Origin: Alphaproteobacteria bacterium
GTDB taxonomy: Bacteria; Pseudomonadota; Alphaproteobacteria; Acetobacterales; Acetobacteraceae
Length of the DNA: 64,000 nucleotides
NCBI GenBank assembly: GCA_016869715.1
Contig: VGDM01000009.1
Coordinates: forward strand, 1 to 64,000
Direction of reading: 5' to 3'
The translations under genes were made by a program, and so were the position numbers. Shown one piece after another: positions 1-10,403 of this stretch; positions within the stretch are counted from its first letter, which is position 1; every line of letters begins with the position of its first letter. The notes under the pieces are model-generated. The model saw only the letters and a program-made list of their open reading frames with translations. It was not told where the DNA came from and made no database searches.

Positions 1-1
1 C

Positions 2-739
2 GATCCGCGTCGTTTTACGCTGATTGCCTTTGGCGGTGCCGGGCCGGTACATGCCTGTGATTTGGCTCGACTATTGAAAATCGAGCGCGTGCTAGTACCG
101 CTTGGCGCCGGGGTCGCTTCTGCGATTGGCTTTCTGGTGGCACCACCCGCGACCGATCTGGTGCGCAGCCTGGTCGGGCGGTTGGAACGGCTCGATTGGG
201 CGAAGATCGCGGCTCTTTATGCGGAAATGGTTGCGGAAGCGCGCGGCCTGCTGATTGGCGCTGGCGCTGATCCGGCGGACATCATCTACAAGCCGGCGGC
301 GGATATGCGCTATGTCGGCCAGGGGTTTGAAATCCCAGTACCGATGCCAAGCCTGACGCCCGGCCCGCAGGATATTGCGGCGATTGAGCAGAATTTCCTG
401 GCGGCCTATCGCGAACGCTTTGGCCGCGCGCTCGATGGCCTGCCGACTGAAGCGCTGACCTGGCGGCTGGCCGCATCAGCGCCGAGCCGAGATATCGCCA
501 TGGAAGGCGCACAAAAATCCGAAGTCGGTGAGGCGAAGCGCGGCAGCAGGCGCGCGTTGTTTGAAGGCCACGGCTGGTGCGATTGCGCGGTCTATGACCG
601 CTATCGGCTGGCCCCCGGTGCGGCTTTTACGGGGCCGGCCCTGGTGGAAGAACGCGAATCAACCTGCGTCATCCCGCCCGGCGCGCAGGTTTCCGTGGAC
701 AGGCATCACAATCTTGTCATTGAATTGAGCCAAAGCTGA
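2..739 (+). CDS. Hydantoinase/5-oxoprolinase family protein (HyuA-like), C-terminal part, truncated by window start
   Basis: Open frame from base 2; FTLIAFGGAGPVHACDLARLL...VLVPLGAGVASAIGFL is the hydantoinase A motif. Confidence 0.88.
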   Translation, partial: DPRRFTLIAFGGAGPVHACDLARLLKIERVLVPLGAGVASAIGFLVAPPATDLVRSLVGRLERLDWAKIAALYAEMVAEARGLLIGAGADPADIIYKPAADMRYVGQGFEIPVPMPSLTPGPQDIAAIEQNFLAAYRERFGRALDGLPTEALTWRLAASAPSRDIAMEGAQKSEVGEAKRGSRRALFEGHGWCDCAVYDRYRLAPGAAFTGPALVEERESTCVIPPGAQVSVDRHHNLVIELSQS

Positions 740-750
740 AGGAGGCTGCC

Positions 751-1731
751 ATGCATTCCATCCAACGCCGCCTGGTTCTGGCCGGCTTGCTTGCCGCGCC
801 CACGCTTCGGACTGCTTCCGCGCAGGAGGTTTGGCCCGCGCGCCCGGTACAGATCATCAATCCCTGGCCCGCGGGTGGGTCATCAGACACCATGGCGCGG
901 CTTTTCGCGCAGCGTTTCAGCCAGGCTTTCGGCCAGCAATTCGTGGTGGATAATCGCGCCGGCGCATCGGGCACGATTGGGCATGGTGTTGTCGCTCGTG
1001 TGCGGCCGGATGGTTATACGCTGCTGTTTGCGACGAACAGCACCTATGCCATCGTGCCCCATCTGATTGATCCCCTGCCCTATGATAATCGCGCGGGCTT
1101 TACCGGGATCAGCCTGGTGGGGCGCACACCGCAGGCGCTTTGCGTGCATCCTGGCGTGCCAGTGAACAATATCACGGAATTCCTGGCCTATGTACGCGCG
1201 CGGCCGGAACAGGTCTCCTTTTCCTCCGCCGGGATTGGCGCATCAAGCCATTTGGCGACAGAAATGCTGATGGCGATTGCGGGCTTGCGCATGCTGCATG
1301 TGCCCTATCGCGGTGGCGCGCCTTCCATGCAGGCGGTAGTGGCTGGCGAGACGCAAATGTCCTTCATTGATGCGGTATCTTCCCTGCCGCATCGCGCTGC
1401 CGGCACGCTGAAATTGCTGGCGGTGGGGACAGCGACGCGATCCTCGCTTTTGCCGGAATTGCCGACACTGGCGGAATCAGGCGTGGCTGGGTTTGATTCC
1501 TCGACCGACATGGCGCTGATGGGTCCGGCGGGCTTGCCGACCGTGGTGGTGGAAGGGCTGGCGGGTGCCGTGCGCGCGGCAGTGGATGATCCGGCCTTTC
1601 GCCAGCAGATGATCATGCAGGGGACGGAGCCGATTGGTTATGGCCCGGCGGAGTTTCAGGATTACTGGAAGCGGGAGATCGCCAAATGGGGTGAGGTGAT
1701 CAAAAGCCGCGGCATTCGCGCGGCGGGGTGA
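751..1731 (+). CDS. Tripartite tricarboxylate transporter substrate-binding protein (Bug/TctC family)
   Basis: Signal peptide, then WPARPVQIINPWPAGGSSDTMAR, VDNRAGASGTIG, RPDGYTLLFAT, VPYRGGAPSMQAVVAGE. Confidence 0.92.
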   Translation: MHSIQRRLVLAGLLAAPTLRTASAQEVWPARPVQIINPWPAGGSSDTMARLFAQRFSQAFGQQFVVDNRAGASGTIGHGVVARVRPDGYTLLFATNSTYAIVPHLIDPLPYDNRAGFTGISLVGRTPQALCVHPGVPVNNITEFLAYVRARPEQVSFSSAGIGASSHLATEMLMAIAGLRMLHVPYRGGAPSMQAVVAGETQMSFIDAVSSLPHRAAGTLKLLAVGTATRSSLLPELPTLAESGVAGFDSSTDMALMGPAGLPTVVVEGLAGAVRAAVDDPAFRQQMIMQGTEPIGYGPAEFQDYWKREIAKWGEVIKSRGIRAAG

Positions 1732-1780
1732 GGACGCGACCTGCGGCAAAATGAGGATTTTAGTGCAAGAAATCGTTCTT

Positions 1781-1795
1781 GTTCTATTTTTGTTC
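1781..1795 (+). promoter_or_regulatory. LexA/SOS box, alphaproteobacterial type GTTC-N7-GTTC, upstream of recA
   Basis: Exact GTTC TATTTTT GTTC; a further GTTC at 1775. Confidence 0.8.
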
Positions 1796-1973
1796 TTGCC
1801 AAAACCCTAACCTCTTGGCATCTTTCCCCTTGCACCGAATCGAGGTTCCAGGGCCTTGTCGCGGGGCTCTGACGAATTTTCTGGTCACATAACCATAAGC
1901 TGTGGCAACTGTGGCGGAAATCGCGTTATGGTTGAAATCATCACGGGTTACTCTCCAGCATCAGGGGTGCAGC

Positions 1974-3020
1974 ATGGACAAGGGAAAGGCGCTCGACGCA
2001 GCGCTCAACCAGATCGAAAGGGCCTTCGGCAAGGGCTCCATCATGCGCCTAGGCGCCAAACAATCCCAGCAGGGCGATATCGAGGTCGTGTCCTCAGGCT
2101 CGCTTGGGCTTGATCTGGCGCTTGGCATTGGCGGTCTACCGAAGGGGCGGATTGTTGAAATCTACGGGCCGGAATCCTCGGGCAAGACCACGCTTGCCTT
2201 GCATGTGATCGCGGAAGCGCAGAAGCGCAGCGGCACGTGTGCCTTTCTGGATGCGGAACACGCGCTCGATCCCGGCTATGCCAAGAAGCTTGGTGTGGAT
2301 GTGGATAATTTGCTGATCAGCCAGCCCGATGCCGGCGAACAGGCGCTTGAGATCGCCGATACGCTGGTACGGTCGGGCGCGGTTGACGTGCTGGTGGTGG
2401 ATTCTGTCGCAGCGCTCGTGCCGCGCGCGGAGTTGGAAGGCGAAATGGGCGATAGCCATGTCGGGCTGCATGCGCGGCTGATGTCGCAGGCGCTCCGCAA
2501 GCTCACGGGTTCGGTCGCCAAATCCAATACACTGCTGATTTTCCTGAACCAGATCCGCCTCAAGATCGGGGTGATGTTCGGTAATCCGGAAACCACCACG
2601 GGCGGCAATGCGCTGAAATTCTACGCCTCGGTCCGCATGGAAATACGCCGCATTGGCGCCATCAAGGAACGTGATGAGGTAACGGGCAATCATACCCGCG
2701 TGAAGGTGGTAAAGAACAAGATGGCGCCGCCCTTCCGAGAGGTTGAATTCGACATCATGTATGGCGAGGGCATCAGCAAACTTGGCGAATTGATTGATCT
2801 TGGCGTGAAGGCCAATATCGTCGAGAAATCGGGTGCCTGGTTCTCCTGCGATAGTCAGCGCATCGGCCAGGGGCGCGAAAACGCCAAGGGCTTCCTGCGC
2901 GACCATCCTGGAATGGCGGCGTCCATCGAACAGCGCATTCGCGGCCAGGCGGGCCTGCTGGCCGAGAAGATGCTCTCGGGCGATACATCAGAAGAAGAGG
3001 AAAAGGCGGCGGCGGAATAA
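1974..3020 (+). CDS. recA: Recombinase RecA
   Basis: [74 protein letters not shown]; the ORF track starts 24 codons too early. Confidence 0.98.
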   Translation: MDKGKALDAALNQIERAFGKGSIMRLGAKQSQQGDIEVVSSGSLGLDLALGIGGLPKGRIVEIYGPESSGKTTLALHVIAEAQKRSGTCAFLDAEHALDPGYAKKLGVDVDNLLISQPDAGEQALEIADTLVRSGAVDVLVVDSVAALVPRAELEGEMGDSHVGLHARLMSQALRKLTGSVAKSNTLLIFLNQIRLKIGVMFGNPETTTGGNALKFYASVRMEIRRIGAIKERDEVTGNHTRVKVVKNKMAPPFREVEFDIMYGEGISKLGELIDLGVKANIVEKSGAWFSCDSQRIGQGRENAKGFLRDHPGMAASIEQRIRGQAGLLAEKMLSGDTSEEEEKAAAE

Positions 3021-3035
3021 TCGCCGCCCGCCTAT

Positions 3036-4001
3036 TCAATCCGCATAAGCGCCGGCGGCTTCAATTATGGGCCGCCAGCGATCCACTTCCCCAGCCACGA
3101 AGCGGCGATGGAAGGCGATGGAAGCGCGTTCATCCGAAGGCACATCGGTCAGCAGATCGGCAAAGCGCTGACGAAGCCTTTCTTCGCGTAAAGCCAGGCG
3201 CAGCGCGGCAGAGATCTGTTCCTGGATCGGCTCTGGCGTGCCGGCAGGCGCGTAAAGCCCGTGCCAGGTGGACATTGCGATGCTGGGGGAACCGCCCTCC
3301 GCCGTGGTCGGCACATTCGGCAGGCCAGCCAAACGTTCTGGGCTGCTCACGGCAAAGACCCTAACGCGATTATCGCGAATATAGGGCACAGTATTGGTTG
3401 CCTGATCGCATAGCACGTCAATCCGCCCGGCCATCAATTCAGCAATGGCGGGGGCCGTGCCGCGAAACACCACAGTCGTGGCGCGCGCGCCTGCCGCCTG
3501 CTGCACCAATAGCCCGCAAAGATTGGCGGCCGAGCCAATCCCGGCAGTCGCCAGATTGATCACATCCGCCTTCCGGTTCATTTCCGTCATCAGCTCCCGC
3601 AAATTGGCGACCGGAAAATCGGGCCTTGTGATCACCGTCATGGCGGCGTCAGAGACAATGCCAAGCGGCGCAAAGCTGCCCGGCACCTGATAAGGCAGGC
3701 GGCGGAACAGGGTGGCACTCGCCGCCATGCCGATATTGTTGATCATCAGCGTATAGCCATCCGGGCGGGACTGGGCTAGGCGCTGCGGCCCCACCACAGA
3801 ACCGCCAATTGCCTCCACCACCACGGATTGGCCGATATGCTTGCCGAGATTATCGGCAATGATGCGCGTGATGGTATCGGTCGGCCCCCCGGCGGCACCG
3901 GCGGCGATGATGGTGATCGGGCGCGCGGGAAAGGCTTGGGCCTGGGCTGCGGGGGCGGCTAATACTCCTACCCCCAGGGCGAGGAATTGGCGGCGCTTCA
4001 T
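3036..4001 (-). CDS. Bug/TctC family substrate-binding protein
   Basis: FPARPITIIAAGAAGGPTDTITRIIADNLGKHIGQSVVVEAIGG; RPDGYTLMINNIG. Confidence 0.9.
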   Translation of the reverse strand: MKRRQFLALGVGVLAAPAAQAQAFPARPITIIAAGAAGGPTDTITRIIADNLGKHIGQSVVVEAIGGSVVGPQRLAQSRPDGYTLMINNIGMAASATLFRRLPYQVPGSFAPLGIVSDAAMTVITRPDFPVANLRELMTEMNRKADVINLATAGIGSAANLCGLLVQQAAGARATTVVFRGTAPAIAELMAGRIDVLCDQATNTVPYIRDNRVRVFAVSSPERLAGLPNVPTTAEGGSPSIAMSTWHGLYAPAGTPEPIQEQISAALRLALREERLRQRFADLLTDVPSDERASIAFHRRFVAGEVDRWRPIIEAAGAYAD

Positions 4002-4226
4002 GGTTTCCTCCTGGCTTGGCCTGGCCGGGTTTGCGCCCTGGCTTCGGCAGCGCTTATCCTGACAGGGGAAGGCTGGGGCGCGAAAGGGGGTGAGTTAGTG
4101 AATTCTCACCAAAGCCCCTGCTCAAGACAGTTTCCTTTTGCACAAGGCTCCGGTAGCTTGTCGCCAATGATTTAAGAATCCCACCTCCTGAGCGGGATGG
4201 GCTTTCCAACAGGGGGTACCCGCTTC

Positions 4227-4772
4227 ATGGCGCCACTTTTGGCGTTCAGTCGGTTTATCGACTGGATCAATCAGAACATCGGTAAAATCTGCGATTGGCT
4301 TGTGCTGCTCGCCGTCCTGGTCAGTTCCGTCAATGCCATGATGCGTTATGGCTTCGACATGAGTTCCAATGCCTGGCTCGAAGCGCAATGGTATATGTAT
4401 GCCGCCATCGTCATGCTTGGCGCCAGCTATACGCTGAAGCGCAATGAACATGTGAGGGTGGATATCCTGTACATGATGCTGTCGCGGCGCGGGCAGATCC
4501 TGCTGGATATCGCCGGCATCATCGCTTTCATGCTGCCGGCCTGCATCCTGCTCGGCTGGCTGTCCTGGCCCTTCTTCATGCAGTCTTTCTCAGTGAATGA
4601 ATGGTCCAGCAATGCCGGCGGCTTGCTCCGCTGGCCGGTGAAATTCCTGATCCCGCTTGGCTTCGGCCTGTTAACGCTGCAGGGCATTTCTGAACTCATC
4701 AAGCGCGTGGCGGCGCTGAACGGCCATGACATCCCCGACCTTGAAGCCCATTACGAAAGACCGTTGCAATGA
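4227..4772 (+). CDS. TRAP transporter small permease (DctQ-like)
   Basis: Four hydrophobic segments, NAWLEAQWYMYAAIVMLGASYTLKRNEHVRVDI; adjacent to DctM. ORF is open from 4197. Confidence 0.9.
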   Translation: MAPLLAFSRFIDWINQNIGKICDWLVLLAVLVSSVNAMMRYGFDMSSNAWLEAQWYMYAAIVMLGASYTLKRNEHVRVDILYMMLSRRGQILLDIAGIIAFMLPACILLGWLSWPFFMQSFSVNEWSSNAGGLLRWPVKFLIPLGFGLLTLQGISELIKRVAALNGHDIPDLEAHYERPLQ

Positions 4773-6373
4773 TCCCGTTGGAGTGGATGCCGCCCCTGAT
4801 GTTTGCGGGGCTGATTGTCTTTTTGATCATCGGCTTTCCGGTGGCGTTTTCGCTGGCGGCGGTGGGCTTGTTCTTCGGTATGATTTCCATGGCGCAGGGC
4901 TTCTTCACGCTGGACTTCCTGCAAGCCGTCCCTGGGCGCGTTTTTGGCAGTATCCTGGCCAATGATCTGCTGCTCGCCATTCCCTTCTTCACGCTCATGG
5001 GCGCGATATTAGAAAAATGCGGCCTCGCTGAGGATATGCTGGAAAGCATGGGCCAGCTTTTTGGCCCCATGAAGGGTGGGCTTGGCTATTCGGTGATTAT
5101 TGTAGGCTTCATCCTGGGCGCCATTACCGGCACCGTCGCCGCGCAGGTGATTGCCATGGCGCTGATCACCATGCCGGTGATGATGCGCTACAATTACAAT
5201 ATCCGCTACGCGACAGGCGTCTTGGCGGCATCGGGCACCATCACCCAGCTTGTGCCGCCGTCATTGGTGCTGGTGGTGCTGGCTGACCAGCTTGGGCGTT
5301 CCGTCGGTGACATGTATCTCGGCGCCTGGGGGCCTTCTCTGCTGCAGATTGCAATTTTCGCCATCTATACGTGGTTCCTGACCATCATTCGCCCGCAGGA
5401 TTTGCCGCCGGTGCCGCGCACACTGACGGGTAGGCCGTTGCTGATCAAATGCATGTGGGGCATCATCCCGGCTGGGGTGCTGATCTTCCTGGTGCTCGGC
5501 ACCATCATGCTGGGGCTGGCAACGCCCACTGAAGCCGGCGCGCTGGGTACAGTTGGCGCCATCATTCTTTCCGTACTGCGCAATACCAAAATGTCGCGTG
5601 TCGATCAGATCGCCTATACGTTTGGGCTGGTGGCAACAGGCCTTTGCATCCTCTTCAGCTTTACTGCTGGCATGAAGACCCTGCCCTTCCGGCTCAGCTT
5701 CTCGGCGCTTTTTGCCTCGATCATCTGGCTATGTTGGCGCGCCTGGCAGGATAAGCCGCTGCATGATTTGATTGTGGAGGGCATGCGCTCCACCATGCGC
5801 ATCACCGCCATGGTGGCCTTCATCGTGGTGGGGGCCACCTGCTTTTCCATCGTCTTTGCCGGGGTGGATGGAAATCTTTGGGTGGAACATGGGCTGAGTA
5901 GCCTGCCGGGCGGCGTTTGGGGCTTCCTGATCGCGGTAAATCTGCTGGTCTTCTTCCTGGCCTTCTTCCTCGATTTCTTCGAAATCGCCTTTATCATCGT
6001 GCCCATGCTGGCCCCGGTGGCGCAGAAGCTATTGACCCCGGTGGTTGGTGCGGATGCGGCGCTGATCTGGTTCGGCGTAATGCTTTGCGTGAATATGCAA
6101 ACCAGCTTCATGCACCCGCCCTTCGGCTTTGCGCTGTTTTACCTCCGTAGCGTCATTCCAAAGACCATCAGCAGCGCGGATATCTATTGGGGCGCCATTC
6201 CCTGGGTGGGCTTGCAGCTCATCATGGTCGCCATTGTCATCTTCATGCCGATCACCGTTACCTTCTTCCTGGATAAGCCGCATGGTATTGACCCCAATAC
6301 CATCAGGATTGAGGTCGCGCCGCCCCCGGATGAGGATGACCTACCGCCGCCAAGCTTCGGCCCGCCAAGGTAA
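4769..6373 (+). CDS. TRAP transporter large permease (DctM-like)
   Basis: Multi-TM; AIPFFTLMGAILEKCGLAEDMLESMGQLFGPMKGGLGYSVIIVG; 4-bp overlap with DctQ gene. Confidence 0.93.
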   Translation: MIPLEWMPPLMFAGLIVFLIIGFPVAFSLAAVGLFFGMISMAQGFFTLDFLQAVPGRVFGSILANDLLLAIPFFTLMGAILEKCGLAEDMLESMGQLFGPMKGGLGYSVIIVGFILGAITGTVAAQVIAMALITMPVMMRYNYNIRYATGVLAASGTITQLVPPSLVLVVLADQLGRSVGDMYLGAWGPSLLQIAIFAIYTWFLTIIRPQDLPPVPRTLTGRPLLIKCMWGIIPAGVLIFLVLGTIMLGLATPTEAGALGTVGAIILSVLRNTKMSRVDQIAYTFGLVATGLCILFSFTAGMKTLPFRLSFSALFASIIWLCWRAWQDKPLHDLIVEGMRSTMRITAMVAFIVVGATCFSIVFAGVDGNLWVEHGLSSLPGGVWGFLIAVNLLVFFLAFFLDFFEIAFIIVPMLAPVAQKLLTPVVGADAALIWFGVMLCVNMQTSFMHPPFGFALFYLRSVIPKTISSADIYWGAIPWVGLQLIMVAIVIFMPITVTFFLDKPHGIDPNTIRIEVAPPPDEDDLPPPSFGPPR

Positions 6374-6395
6374 ATCCTGGCCCAACCCTAGAGGC

Positions 6396-6430
6396 AAACC
6401 CCATGGCGCATCGCCATGGGGTTTTTCTTT
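6396..6430 (+). terminator. Rho-independent terminator after dctM
   Basis: Perfect 13-bp stem AAACCCCATGGCG / CGCCATGGGGTTT, CAT loop, T-rich tail. Confidence 0.9.
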
Positions 6431-6444
6431 GTCTGCAACGCGCA

Positions 6445-6477
6445 TAAAAAACCGGTCAGATGCTGTCACCTGACCGG
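6445..6477 (-). terminator. Rho-independent terminator for the minus-strand dctP
   Basis: Minus strand CCGGTCAG-N10-CTGACCGG followed by TTTTTTATG. Confidence 0.85.
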
Positions 6478-6505
6478 CTCTGAAAAAACCAGCTACGCGT
6501 CTGGA

Positions 6506-7681
6506 TCAGATGCGGTTGGCCGCCGACATCCTGTGCATGAAGCCGTCAAACGTGGCCTCCGCAACACGGAACCAGGCGACGGTATCCGGACGGAACGCCT
6601 TCATGCTGTCGAGCAGCTTCTTGAACATGGCATTCTGCGCGGCGACTTCATCATAATATTTCCAGCACTCATCATAACAGGCTTGCAGAACAGGTGTCGA
6701 GAAGGGCTTCAGCTGCGTACCGCCAGCAAGCAGACGCTTCATGGCCTGCGGGTTCAGCGAGTCATATTTCGGCACCATGGATGCGGTGACGATACCTGCC
6801 GCAGCTTCAATCATAGCCTGATAGCTCTTGGGAATGGAATTCCAGGCCCGTTCATTGATGAAGAGCGTGCCGCAAGACGCGCCTTCCCACCAGCCGGGGT
6901 AATGATAGAAGCGCGCGACCTTATTGAAGCCGAGCTTTTCATCATCATAGGGTCCGACCCATTCGGCGCCATCAATCGTGCCGCGTTCCAGCGCCGGGTA
7001 GATATCACCCGCGCCGATCTGTTGTGGCACAACGCCAAGGCGGCGCAGGATATTACCGGCAAAGCCACCGACGCGGAATTTCAGGCCGCGCAAATCCTCA
7101 ACCGTATTGATTTCCTTGCGGAACCAGCCGCCCATCTGGCAGGCCGTGCCGCCAAAGGAGAAGGACCGGACGCCAAGCGGGCGGTAGAATTCCTGGATCA
7201 ATTCATGGCCACCACCATTGCGGAGCCAGGCATAATATTGCCGTTGATTGAGGCTGAAGGGCAGGCCCGTCTCAAAAACGAAGCAGGGATCCTTGCCGAA
7301 ATGGTAATAGGCCGCGTCCTGCCCCATCTCAACCGTACCGTTTTGCACCGCGTCATAAACTTGCAAGGCAGGCACGATTTCACCCGCAGCGAAGATGCGG
7401 AGCTGGAACTTGCCATCCGACATTTCATTGATGATTTTGGCTAAAAGCTCTGTCCCCCCAAACAGCGTATCGAGCGACTTCGGAAAGGCCGAGGTATGGC
7501 GCCAACGGACTTCCGGCATGGTCTGCGCGATGGCGGGGCTCGCCAATACGGTGGCGGCGACGGCGGTAGAGCCGAAGCCGGCCTTTTTGATGAAGTTACG
7601 ACGTTCCACTTCGGGAAACTCCCCTGTTGTGTGGTTGATGAGGTCTGCCAGCACCCTTATGGCGGGGCTTGGAAATTTCAT
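6506..7681 (-). CDS. TRAP transporter substrate-binding protein (DctP-like), Tat-type signal; start may be GTG at 7609
   Basis: RRNFIKKAGFGSTAVAATVLASPAIAQ, then LDTLFGGTELLAKIINEMSDGKFQLRIFAAGEIVPALQVYDAVQNGTVEMG. Confidence 0.92.
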   Translation of the reverse strand: MKFPSPAIRVLADLINHTTGEFPEVERRNFIKKAGFGSTAVAATVLASPAIAQTMPEVRWRHTSAFPKSLDTLFGGTELLAKIINEMSDGKFQLRIFAAGEIVPALQVYDAVQNGTVEMGQDAAYYHFGKDPCFVFETGLPFSLNQRQYYAWLRNGGGHELIQEFYRPLGVRSFSFGGTACQMGGWFRKEINTVEDLRGLKFRVGGFAGNILRRLGVVPQQIGAGDIYPALERGTIDGAEWVGPYDDEKLGFNKVARFYHYPGWWEGASCGTLFINERAWNSIPKSYQAMIEAAAGIVTASMVPKYDSLNPQAMKRLLAGGTQLKPFSTPVLQACYDECWKYYDEVAAQNAMFKKLLDSMKAFRPDTVAWFRVAEATFDGFMHRMSAANRI

Positions 7682-7734
7682 TTATAATACGGCAGTCGGC
7701 GCTAGAAAAGCCGAATCTGCGGCCGAGACCACCC

Positions 7735-8292
7735 TTAATGGCCAGGTTTTACGCCAGTCGGCATGGTGGATAGCCGATCCACCAGCGCAATCCCAATCGC
7801 CGAGAGGATAAAGATGGTGTGGATGATGGTCTGCCACATGATCCCCGTCTCGGTGAAGGCGGCTTGGGGCGAACCCAGATTCCCGGCCTCAATAAAGGTC
7901 CGCAGCAAATGGATTGAGGATATGCCGACAATCGCCATGGCCAGCTTGATCTTCAGCACGCTGGCATTAACATGACTTAGCCATTCTGGCTGATCCGGGT
8001 GGCCGTCCAGGTTCAGGCGCGACACAAAAGTCTCAAATCCGCCAACAATCACCATGACCAGCAGATTGGCTATCATGACCACATCAATCAGGCCAAGGAC
8101 AATGAGCATGATCTGCTGTTCGGAAAAGGTCGAGGCGTCCACGACCAGATGGATCAATTCCTTGAGGAATTTATAGACATAGACGCATTGCGCCACGATA
8201 AGCCCGAGATAGAGCGGCAATTGCAGCCAGCGCGACCCGAAGATCAGGGCGGCTATGGGGCGGAGCGGCTTCAATTCATCAGGCTGGGCCAT
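7735..8292 (-). CDS. UPF0114 / YqhA-like membrane protein
   Basis: [50 protein letters not shown]. Confidence 0.85.
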   Translation of the reverse strand: MAQPDELKPLRPIAALIFGSRWLQLPLYLGLIVAQCVYVYKFLKELIHLVVDASTFSEQQIMLIVLGLIDVVMIANLLVMVIVGGFETFVSRLNLDGHPDQPEWLSHVNASVLKIKLAMAIVGISSIHLLRTFIEAGNLGSPQAAFTETGIMWQTIIHTIFILSAIGIALVDRLSTMPTGVKPGH

Positions 8293-8400
8293 GGGAATCC
8301 TCGGCTTGGTGGCACGGCGCCGACGACATAGAGCGGTTTAGCCGAATTGTCAGCAGGGTAACCCCTGGTCCAGGCAGCGTTAACCCGGCAAGATGCCAAC

Positions 8401-9621
8401 ATGAAACACTGGCCCGCCGCTCTTGGCGCCACCATGCTGATGCAATTGGTTGCCTCCTTCATGGGTCAGAGCTTGCCGGTGATCGCCCCCCTGATCATGG
8501 CAAGCACGGGGCTGGCGCCGGAACGTGTGGGAAATCTCTCATCGCTGACGGCACTCGCGACCGTGCTGTATCTGATGATTGGCGTCATATTCCTGGTGCG
8601 GATGGGGCCGGTGCGGATGCTGCAATTGGGCACGGCCATGGCGGTGACGGCGCTATTGGTGGCAAGCCTCGGTCAGGCCTGGGCTATATTCCTTGCGGCC
8701 TTCATGCTGGGACTTGGCTATGGGCCAACGCCGCCGGCGGGCAGCCGCATGCTGGCGGCAACCGCGCCGCTGGCGCATCGTTCGCTGATCTTTTCCATCA
8801 AACAGGCCGGCGCGCCAGCCGGAGGCGCCTTGGCCGGGCTGATCGCGGCTCCCGTCGCCCTCGCCTATGGCTGGCCGGCGGCGTTGATGCTGGCCTTTGG
8901 TGTTGGCGTTGCCGCTATCCTGGTGATCCAGCCGCTCCGCCCGGCTTTCGATGCGGAGCGCAATCGCGCGCAGCGGCTTCGCTTGTCCGACATATTCTCG
9001 CCGCGCGCCATCAGCGCGCCCTTAGCAAGCTTCAAGCAAAACACAGCGCTGAAGCGTGTCACGGCGCAGTCGGTTTCCTTCGCCATTTGCCAGGGCTGCC
9101 TGTTTTCCTTCACCGTCACGTGGCTGGTCGAAAAGCGTGGCTTTGATCTGGTGCTGGCGGGCAGCGTTTTCGCCGGCATGCAATTCGCTGGCGTGGTGGC
9201 GCGCATTCTGCTGGGCTGGTTGGCGGACCGCACCGGCAACGCACTCGCCAGTCTGGTGGCGCAGGGTTTTGTCGCGGGCGGCGCCATCCTTGCCTTGGCG
9301 CTGCTGCCAGCTGATGCCGGCTTCTGGCCGCTCGCGCTGATTTGCACAGTAATAGGCTTTTTCGGTGCGTCCTGGAACGGGATTTCATTGGCCGAGGTCG
9401 CGCGGCTTGCGCCACCCGGCAAGGTCGCAGATGCGACCGCGGGTTCGACGATCTTCGTCTTTCTCGGCTATGTCGCGGGGCCTTCGATTTTTGCGACGCT
9501 GGTCAGCTTCACCGGAAGCTGGACCTTGCCGCAAATCCTGATGGCAGCCCAGCTTCTGCTAGTCTCAGCGCTGGTCGGATTGGGGCTCAGGACACCCAGG
9601 CAGGGGGGCGCTTTTCCCTGA
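8401..9621 (+). CDS. MFS transporter
   Basis: About 12 hydrophobic segments; IKQAGAPAGGALAGLIAAPVAL. Confidence 0.88.
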   Translation: MKHWPAALGATMLMQLVASFMGQSLPVIAPLIMASTGLAPERVGNLSSLTALATVLYLMIGVIFLVRMGPVRMLQLGTAMAVTALLVASLGQAWAIFLAAFMLGLGYGPTPPAGSRMLAATAPLAHRSLIFSIKQAGAPAGGALAGLIAAPVALAYGWPAALMLAFGVGVAAILVIQPLRPAFDAERNRAQRLRLSDIFSPRAISAPLASFKQNTALKRVTAQSVSFAICQGCLFSFTVTWLVEKRGFDLVLAGSVFAGMQFAGVVARILLGWLADRTGNALASLVAQGFVAGGAILALALLPADAGFWPLALICTVIGFFGASWNGISLAEVARLAPPGKVADATAGSTIFVFLGYVAGPSIFATLVSFTGSWTLPQILMAAQLLLVSALVGLGLRTPRQGGAFP

Positions 9622-10393
9622 AGGCGGCGATGCCCTCTCGCGCCTCATCGCCCGAGGCGCAACGCGCGAAGGCAAGCGCACCAGCTTCCGCATAGCCATC
9701 CGGCGAAAGCGGACCAAGGGCTGCGATCAGCTTCTTGGTCTCGGCCAGCGCACGCGGCGCGCCCTGCCGGCAATCCACGATCACCGCTGCCACCGCTGCT
9801 TCCAAAGCCGACGCATCGGCAACCATCTGATGCACCAAGCCAATGCGCGCCGCCTCGGTCGCATCGATGGCATTGCCTTGCAGCACCATGCGCGCGGCAT
9901 TGCTGCGGCCCATGCGGCGCACCATCCAGGGCAGGATTTGCGCCGGCACCAGGCCGCGCTTGGCTTCCGGCGCGGCAAAGCGCGCATCAGCCGTGGCAAT
10001 CGCGATATCAGCAGCGCAAACCCAACCAAGCCCACCGGCATGGGCCGCGCCTTGCACAGCTGCAATCACCACCTGCGGCAGGTTGCAGAGCCGCACGAAG
10101 CGTTGCCCGGTCGCGTGATTGCGTTGCTGCGCGACAGCCAATCGTTCCGCCTCCGTGCCCTGCGAACCCACTTCCGTCAAATCAAGTCCAGCACAGAAAT
10201 GCCCGCCAGCACCTGAGAAAATCACAATGCGGGCGGAGGTATCTTTCTCCAACGCATCAAGCGCCGCATCCAGGGCAACCCCCATCGCGGCTGACACGGC
10301 ATTGCGCCGATGCGGCCGATTGAGGCTAAGGCGCACCACTGGCCCTTCCCGTGTGAGCAGAACGGGATTTTCAGTCTCAGACATGTGATGCAC
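9587..10393 (-). CDS. Enoyl-CoA hydratase/isomerase family protein
   Basis: RLSLNRPHRRNAVSAAM, FSGAGGHFCAGLDL, QGAAHAGGLGWVCAADIAIA. Confidence 0.92.
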   Translation of the reverse strand: MHHMSETENPVLLTREGPVVRLSLNRPHRRNAVSAAMGVALDAALDALEKDTSARIVIFSGAGGHFCAGLDLTEVGSQGTEAERLAVAQQRNHATGQRFVRLCNLPQVVIAAVQGAAHAGGLGWVCAADIAIATADARFAAPEAKRGLVPAQILPWMVRRMGRSNAARMVLQGNAIDATEAARIGLVHQMVADASALEAAVAAVIVDCRQGAPRALAETKKLIAALGPLSPDGYAEAGALAFARCASGDEAREGIAAFREKRPPAWVS

Positions 10394-10403
10394 CTTCGCT
10401 TTG

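Noticed and set aside
2136-2906. 256-aa minus-strand ORF
   Set aside because: Antisense to recA.
6416-7444. 342-aa plus-strand ORF
   Set aside because: Antisense to the well-supported dctP; high-GC shadow ORF, no recognisable motifs.
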